Source: Sphingopyxis sp. PET50 (lineage in GTDB: Bacteria; Pseudomonadota; Alphaproteobacteria; Sphingomonadales; Sphingomonadaceae). Taken from it: a stretch of 64,000 bases of DNA. The translations under genes and the position numbers were made by a program. The notes below the pieces were generated by a model. The model was not told the origin of the DNA, did no database searches, and saw only the letters and a list, made by a program, of their open reading frames with translations. The stretch lies in assembly GCF_025244705.1 (NCBI RefSeq), contig NZ_CP104207.1, positions 2,728,001 through 2,792,000 of the forward strand, in the 5' to 3' direction. This document shows positions 60,593 through 64,000 of the stretch, piece after piece. Position 1 is the stretch's first letter, and each line of letters opens with the position of its first letter.

Positions 60593-62956
60593 TCATCCAC
60601 CCCGCGGCAGGCTCACGCGCACCAGCGTCCCCTGCCCCTTCTCGCTCACCACCTCCATCGTCCCACCGTGCGCGGCGACGAGCTGGCGCGCGAGGGCGAG
60701 GCCGATGCCGCCGCTCTGCGTCCCGGCCTGCTGGCCCTTCGTCACCGCCGCGACCGCGTCGGGCATGCCGGGGCCATTGTCGGACACGATGATGTCCACG
60801 CCCCTTGCGTCGCCATCGGCGTGCAGCAGCACCCGCCCGCCCTTCTTGCGGCTCGGCGCGGTGTAGCGCACCGCATTGTCGAGCAAGCTAGCCACCAGAC
60901 GCGACAGGCGGGCGGCATCGCCTGCGATGCTGCCGAGGTCCGCCGACAGATTTCCGACCAGCTCGACCCCTTCCGCCGTCGCAAAGGGTCTGGCTTCGTC
61001 GAGCGCGCCGGTCAGCAAATTCGCGACATCGACCGGCGCGCGCTCGACCGCCAGCGTTCCGGCCTCACCCTGCGCGAGGTCGAGCACATTGTCGATCTGC
61101 CGGCCCAGCACGCCGACCGAATCCATGATCGCATCGACATAGACCCGCTGCTGCTCGCTGAGCTTGCCTGCATAGCCCGCCTGCAGCATCTCGCCGAAGC
61201 CGCCGATCGACGTCAAAGGCGTGCGCAGTTCGTAGCTCATCCGCGACAGGAAGGCGGTCTTCACCTTGTCGGCCGCCTCCAGCGCCTCGTTGCGCTCGCG
61301 CAGCGCCCCTTCCATCTTCCGGCTCGCGGTCACATCGAGCATGATGAGCAGCGCGTTGCCGTCGGGCAGCGGGATCGCGGCGAAGTCGAAATGGCGCCCG
61401 TCGGCGAAACGGATCTCGCCGGCGCGCTGGGTGCGTTCGAGCGTCGCGGCGCGGATCACCTCCTGCACGATGCTGATCTGGTTCGGTTTTGCCAGCCGGT
61501 CGGCGAGCCCGCCCATCAGCGCATCGACGCGCGGATGCGCCGCCAGCGTCGGTTCGTCGACGCCCCACAGGCGGCGGAACCGCTGGTTCCACAGGTGCAG
61601 CCGCCCGTCGGGGGCGAACACCGCCACCGCCTCGAACAGATTGTCGAAGGTCGCGGTGCGCACCCGCAGCAGCGTGTCGCGCGCGCCCGCGAGCTGGACC
61701 TGCTCGGTGCGGTCCTCGGCGATGAGCAGCAGTCCGCCATCGGGGGTCGGCTGACCGACGACGCGCAGATGCGTGCCGTCGCGCAGCAGCCACTCCTCCT
61801 CGCTCGCCTCGGCCTTCGCGAACCAGTCGACATGCGCCTGCCGCCATTCGGGAAAGTCGCGCACCTCGGGCGTGCGCCCGGAATCGCGCCAGGCGTCGAG
61901 CAATCGCGCAAAGGCGGGCGCCTCGGCGATGCCGTCGGCGTCGAGGTCGAACATCCGCCGGAACGGCTGGTTGGCGAAGACGAGGCCCTGGTCGGGGCCG
62001 AATTGCGCGACCGCCGCCGACAGCCGGTCGAGCAGTTCGCGCTGCGTCTCGGCAAAGCGGCGATGCGCGCCGCGTTCGCTCTCCAGTTCCTGCACGTCGA
62101 TCGCATAGCCCGCGACGCCGATCGGCTGCCCGCCCTGCGGTGCGAGCGGCACATCGACGACGCGCATGATCCGCCGCTCGCCCGCGATGGTGACGGGCAC
62201 GGTGCGCAGCTGCGCCGCGCCCGCATCCCGCGCCGCCGCCGCCGCCTCGCCCGGGCTGACCCCGGCGACGGGTTCGAGCAGTTCGATGCCCTGTTCGATC
62301 ACGGCATCGGCGCTCTTCGCCTCGACCGCGCTGACATAGGCCTGGTTGACCAGCGCCAGCTCGAGCCGGGTGTCGCGGAACCACATCGGGAAGGGCGCGA
62401 CCTCGATCAATCCGGACAGGGCCTCGAACGCAGCCATCGCCTCGTCGCGCTCGGCCTTGAGCGCGATCTGCGACGACAGGCTTTCGGTGGCGTCGTCGAG
62501 CCACAGCAGCACGCTGCCCGACCCGCCGATCGCGGCCGGAGCGGGACCGCCATGGACCAGGATGGTGCGCGAGCCGCCCTGCGGGCGCAGGCTCATGCGG
62601 AAGGGCTTGGCGCCGCGCTGCGCGCCGAGGATCGCCTGGCGCAGCGCCTCATGCTCGCTCGCCTCGATCCCCGCGTTCAGTCCGCGCAGCTCGTCGAAAT
62701 TGCGCGGGCCGCGCTCGAGACCCAGCCAGCGCCCGAGCCGCTCGCTCGCCTCGATGCGCCAGTCGCCGCGCACCACGACCGGCAGATAGGGAGAAGCCTC
62801 GACCAGGCTCGCGAGCCGTTCGGTCTGCGCGGCGGCAAAGGCCGAACGGCGCTGCATCGCGAGGCCGCGCCCGGCGGCCCAGATGCCGAGCATCAGCCAC
62901 AGCGCCGCGAAGCCGCCGAGCGCGAACGTCAGGGTCGGGGACAGCGTGCCGCTCAT
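60593..62956 (-). CDS. divL: DivL-type histidine-kinase-like cell-fate regulator (Tyr in place of His)
   Basis: 787 residues, intact. One N-terminal membrane helix (FALGGFAALWLMLGIWAAG), three or four PAS domains (about 45-530), a DHp segment and an HATPase domain. The H-box reads FLSRMSYELRTPLTSIGGFG: the phospho-accepting His of HELRTPL is Tyr575. That substitution defines DivL, which in Caulobacter (Y550) controls CckA and so CtrA. The N box LVASLLDNAVRY, G1 DNGPGM and G2 GGIGLALAR are present, so ATP may still bind. tsaE lies downstream across a repeat. Confidence 0.88.
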   Translation of the reverse strand: MSGTLSPTLTFALGGFAALWLMLGIWAAGRGLAMQRRSAFAAAQTERLASLVEASPYLPVVVRGDWRIEASERLGRWLGLERGPRNFDELRGLNAGIEASEHEALRQAILGAQRGAKPFRMSLRPQGGSRTILVHGGPAPAAIGGSGSVLLWLDDATESLSSQIALKAERDEAMAAFEALSGLIEVAPFPMWFRDTRLELALVNQAYVSAVEAKSADAVIEQGIELLEPVAGVSPGEAAAAARDAGAAQLRTVPVTIAGERRIMRVVDVPLAPQGGQPIGVAGYAIDVQELESERGAHRRFAETQRELLDRLSAAVAQFGPDQGLVFANQPFRRMFDLDADGIAEAPAFARLLDAWRDSGRTPEVRDFPEWRQAHVDWFAKAEASEEEWLLRDGTHLRVVGQPTPDGGLLLIAEDRTEQVQLAGARDTLLRVRTATFDNLFEAVAVFAPDGRLHLWNQRFRRLWGVDEPTLAAHPRVDALMGGLADRLAKPNQISIVQEVIRAATLERTQRAGEIRFADGRHFDFAAIPLPDGNALLIMLDVTASRKMEGALRERNEALEAADKVKTAFLSRMSYELRTPLTSIGGFGEMLQAGYAGKLSEQQRVYVDAIMDSVGVLGRQIDNVLDLAQGEAGTLAVERAPVDVANLLTGALDEARPFATAEGVELVGNLSADLGSIAGDAARLSRLVASLLDNAVRYTAPSRKKGGRVLLHADGDARGVDIIVSDNGPGMPDAVAAVTKGQQAGTQSGGIGLALARQLVAAHGGTMEVVSEKGQGTLVRVSLPRGG

Positions 62957-63397
62957 CCTCCGTCACGCTCCCGCTGCTTGCCCGCCGACGCCCGTGCCAT
63001 GATCGCCAGCCGTAAAGGCGATGGAGTCATGTTTCAATCGCATGTCACAGCGAAACGGCGCGCTACATCTTCCGATGAGCGCGCCGTCCACAGATTTCGT
63101 CTCACCCCATCGTCATTGCGACCCCGGCGAAAGCCGGGGGAAGCAATCCAGGGCGGTTTACGCCCACTCTGGATTGCCGCGTCCCCCGGATCAAGTCGGC
63201 GTATATACCCTCCAAACAAGGATAGAGCCTGTTCCCCGGCGAAAGCCGGGGTCCACGAGGAATGGCGCTGCCCCATCTGGACCCCGGCTTTCGCCGGGGA
63301 ACGCTTACTTGTCGGAAAGGCATAATCGCCGATCAAGTCCGGGGTCCTCGCAATGACGAGGATGGACCGAACGACGGGGCAAGAACCCCTTCTTCGA
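62957..63397. repeat. Intergenic region with REP-like elements between ahcY and divL
   Basis: No gene. 63113-63180 holds the CATTGCGACCCCGGCGAAAG / AATCCAGGGCGGTTTACGCC type. 63231-63302 is a GTTCCCCGGCGAAAGCCGGG palindrome. A CTCGCAATGACGAGG remnant lies at 63348. The divL promoter must lie near 62957-63050. Confidence 0.65.
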
Positions 63398-64000
63398 TCA
63401 ATAGCGATAATGATCGGGCTTGAACGGCCCGTCGACCGGCACGCCGATATAGTCGGCCTGCTTCTGCGTCAGCTTCGACAGATGCACGCCCAGCTTTTCG
63501 AGGTGCAGCGCCGCGACCTTTTCATCGAGATGCTTCGGCAGGACATAGACGTCGTTCTTGTACTGCTCGCTGCGCGTCCACAGTTCGATCTGCGCGAGCG
63601 TCTGGTTGGTGAAGCTCGCCGACATCACGAAGCTCGGGTGGCCCGTCGCATTGCCGAGGTTCACGAGGCGGCCCTTCGACAGGATGATGATCTGCTTGCC
63701 GTCGGGGAATTCGACCAGGTCGACCTGCGGCTTCACCTCGGTCCATTTGTAGTTGGCGAGCGCCGCGATCTGGATCTCGCTGTCGAAGTGGCCGATGTTG
63801 CAGACGATCGCCATATTCTTCATCGCCGCCATATGCTCGGCGGTGATGACGTCGGCGTTGCCGGTCGCGGTGACGAAGATGTCCGAGCGCTGGACGGCCT
63901 CGTCCATCGACACGACCTCGAACCCTTCCATCGCCGCCTGCAGCGCGCAGATCGGGTCGATCTCGGTGACGAGCACGCGCGCGCCGCCGTTGCGGAGGCT
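63398..64000 (-). CDS. ahcY: Adenosylhomocysteinase, C-terminal part (cut by window end)
   Basis: About 200 C-terminal residues; the N-terminus lies beyond the window. It hydrolyses S-adenosylhomocysteine to adenosine and homocysteine using bound NAD, keeping methylation reactions running. Visible family sequence: [20 protein letters not shown] (NAD domain), [27 protein letters not shown], and the C-terminal tail [20 protein letters not shown] ending DHYRY, with the conserved Lys and Tyr that reach into the neighbouring subunit's NAD site. Confidence 0.96.
   Translation of the reverse strand, partial: SLRNGGARVLVTEIDPICALQAAMEGFEVVSMDEAVQRSDIFVTATGNADVITAEHMAAMKNMAIVCNIGHFDSEIQIAALANYKWTEVKPQVDLVEFPDGKQIIILSKGRLVNLGNATGHPSFVMSASFTNQTLAQIELWTRSEQYKNDVYVLPKHLDEKVAALHLEKLGVHLSKLTQKQADYIGVPVDGPFKPDHYRY

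Overview
The window is a high-GC alphaproteobacterial chromosome segment, most likely from a sphingomonad close to Sphingopyxis. This rests on the DivL-type pseudo-kinase, the TrcR (DUF1013) regulator, the tsaE-amgK-murU-addB-addA-trxA gene order, the TonB-dependent receptor, and the many palindromic intergenic repeats. The genus is inference. I saw no tRNA, rRNA, CRISPR array or prophage module.

Layout. 1-2.4 kb: an accessory patch with an AT-rich small membrane gene, an IS3-family element and inverted GTCACCGTAATT-type repeats. 2.5-3.6 kb: a MerC-like membrane protein and a Fur/Zur regulator. 3.6-10.4 kb: a membrane protein, class I fumarase, an unknown protein, an SDR, TrmO, a Tat-exported M20 peptidase and a VOC protein. 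10.8-15.7 kb: a DUF481 porin-like protein, a TrcR / MBL-fold / GumN-like run and a GFA-domain protein. 15.8-20.8 kb: a glycan or lipid-glycan cluster with two glycosyltransferases, a GT-C-like membrane enzyme and an LPG-synthase-like membrane protein, of visibly lower GC. 20.9-25.4 kb: ptsP, a proline-rich lipoprotein, a nitronate monooxygenase and YezD. 25.5-33.6 kb: a TonB receptor, a Gln-rich microprotein, katG and clpA. 33.9-39.6 kb: an unknown protein, an AbrB-Doc toxin-antitoxin pair, map, a DUF268 protein and a lipoprotein quinohaemoprotein dehydrogenase behind an 18-bp perfect palindrome. 40-51 kb: glnB-glnA, a DUF3857/TPR protein, an Xre-type regulator with a membrane protein, a lipoprotein, a second M20 peptidase, an aldehyde dehydrogenase and argJ. 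51.3-64 kb, all on the minus strand: ahcY (partial), divL, tsaE, amgK, murU, addB, addA, trxA.

The most unusual property of the window is its frameshifts. About 30 single-base lesions interrupt otherwise intact genes, including housekeeping genes (fumarase, clpA, katG, addA, addB, murU). By hand reconstruction about 25 of them fall exactly where the restored reading frame requires GCCGGC or a one-base relative. The same corrupted 7-mers recur (GCCGAGC/GCTCGGC nine times, GCCTAGC/GCTAGGC four times, GTCGAGC twice). This looks like a systematic consensus-calling error at one palindromic motif, as expected if GCCGGC is chemically modified in this organism. It is not what mass gene decay would produce. 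The affected genes are annotated at full length with the lesion noted.

How the genes work together. glnB and glnA form the nitrogen-sensing and assimilation pair. The tsaE-amgK-murU-addB-addA chain overlaps at every junction and reads as one transcription unit downstream of divL, combining tRNA modification, peptidoglycan sugar recycling and double-strand break repair. The 15.8-20.8 kb cluster probably builds or modifies an envelope glycan. katG (peroxide) and the Zur-like/MerC pair (metal) are stress-response genes.
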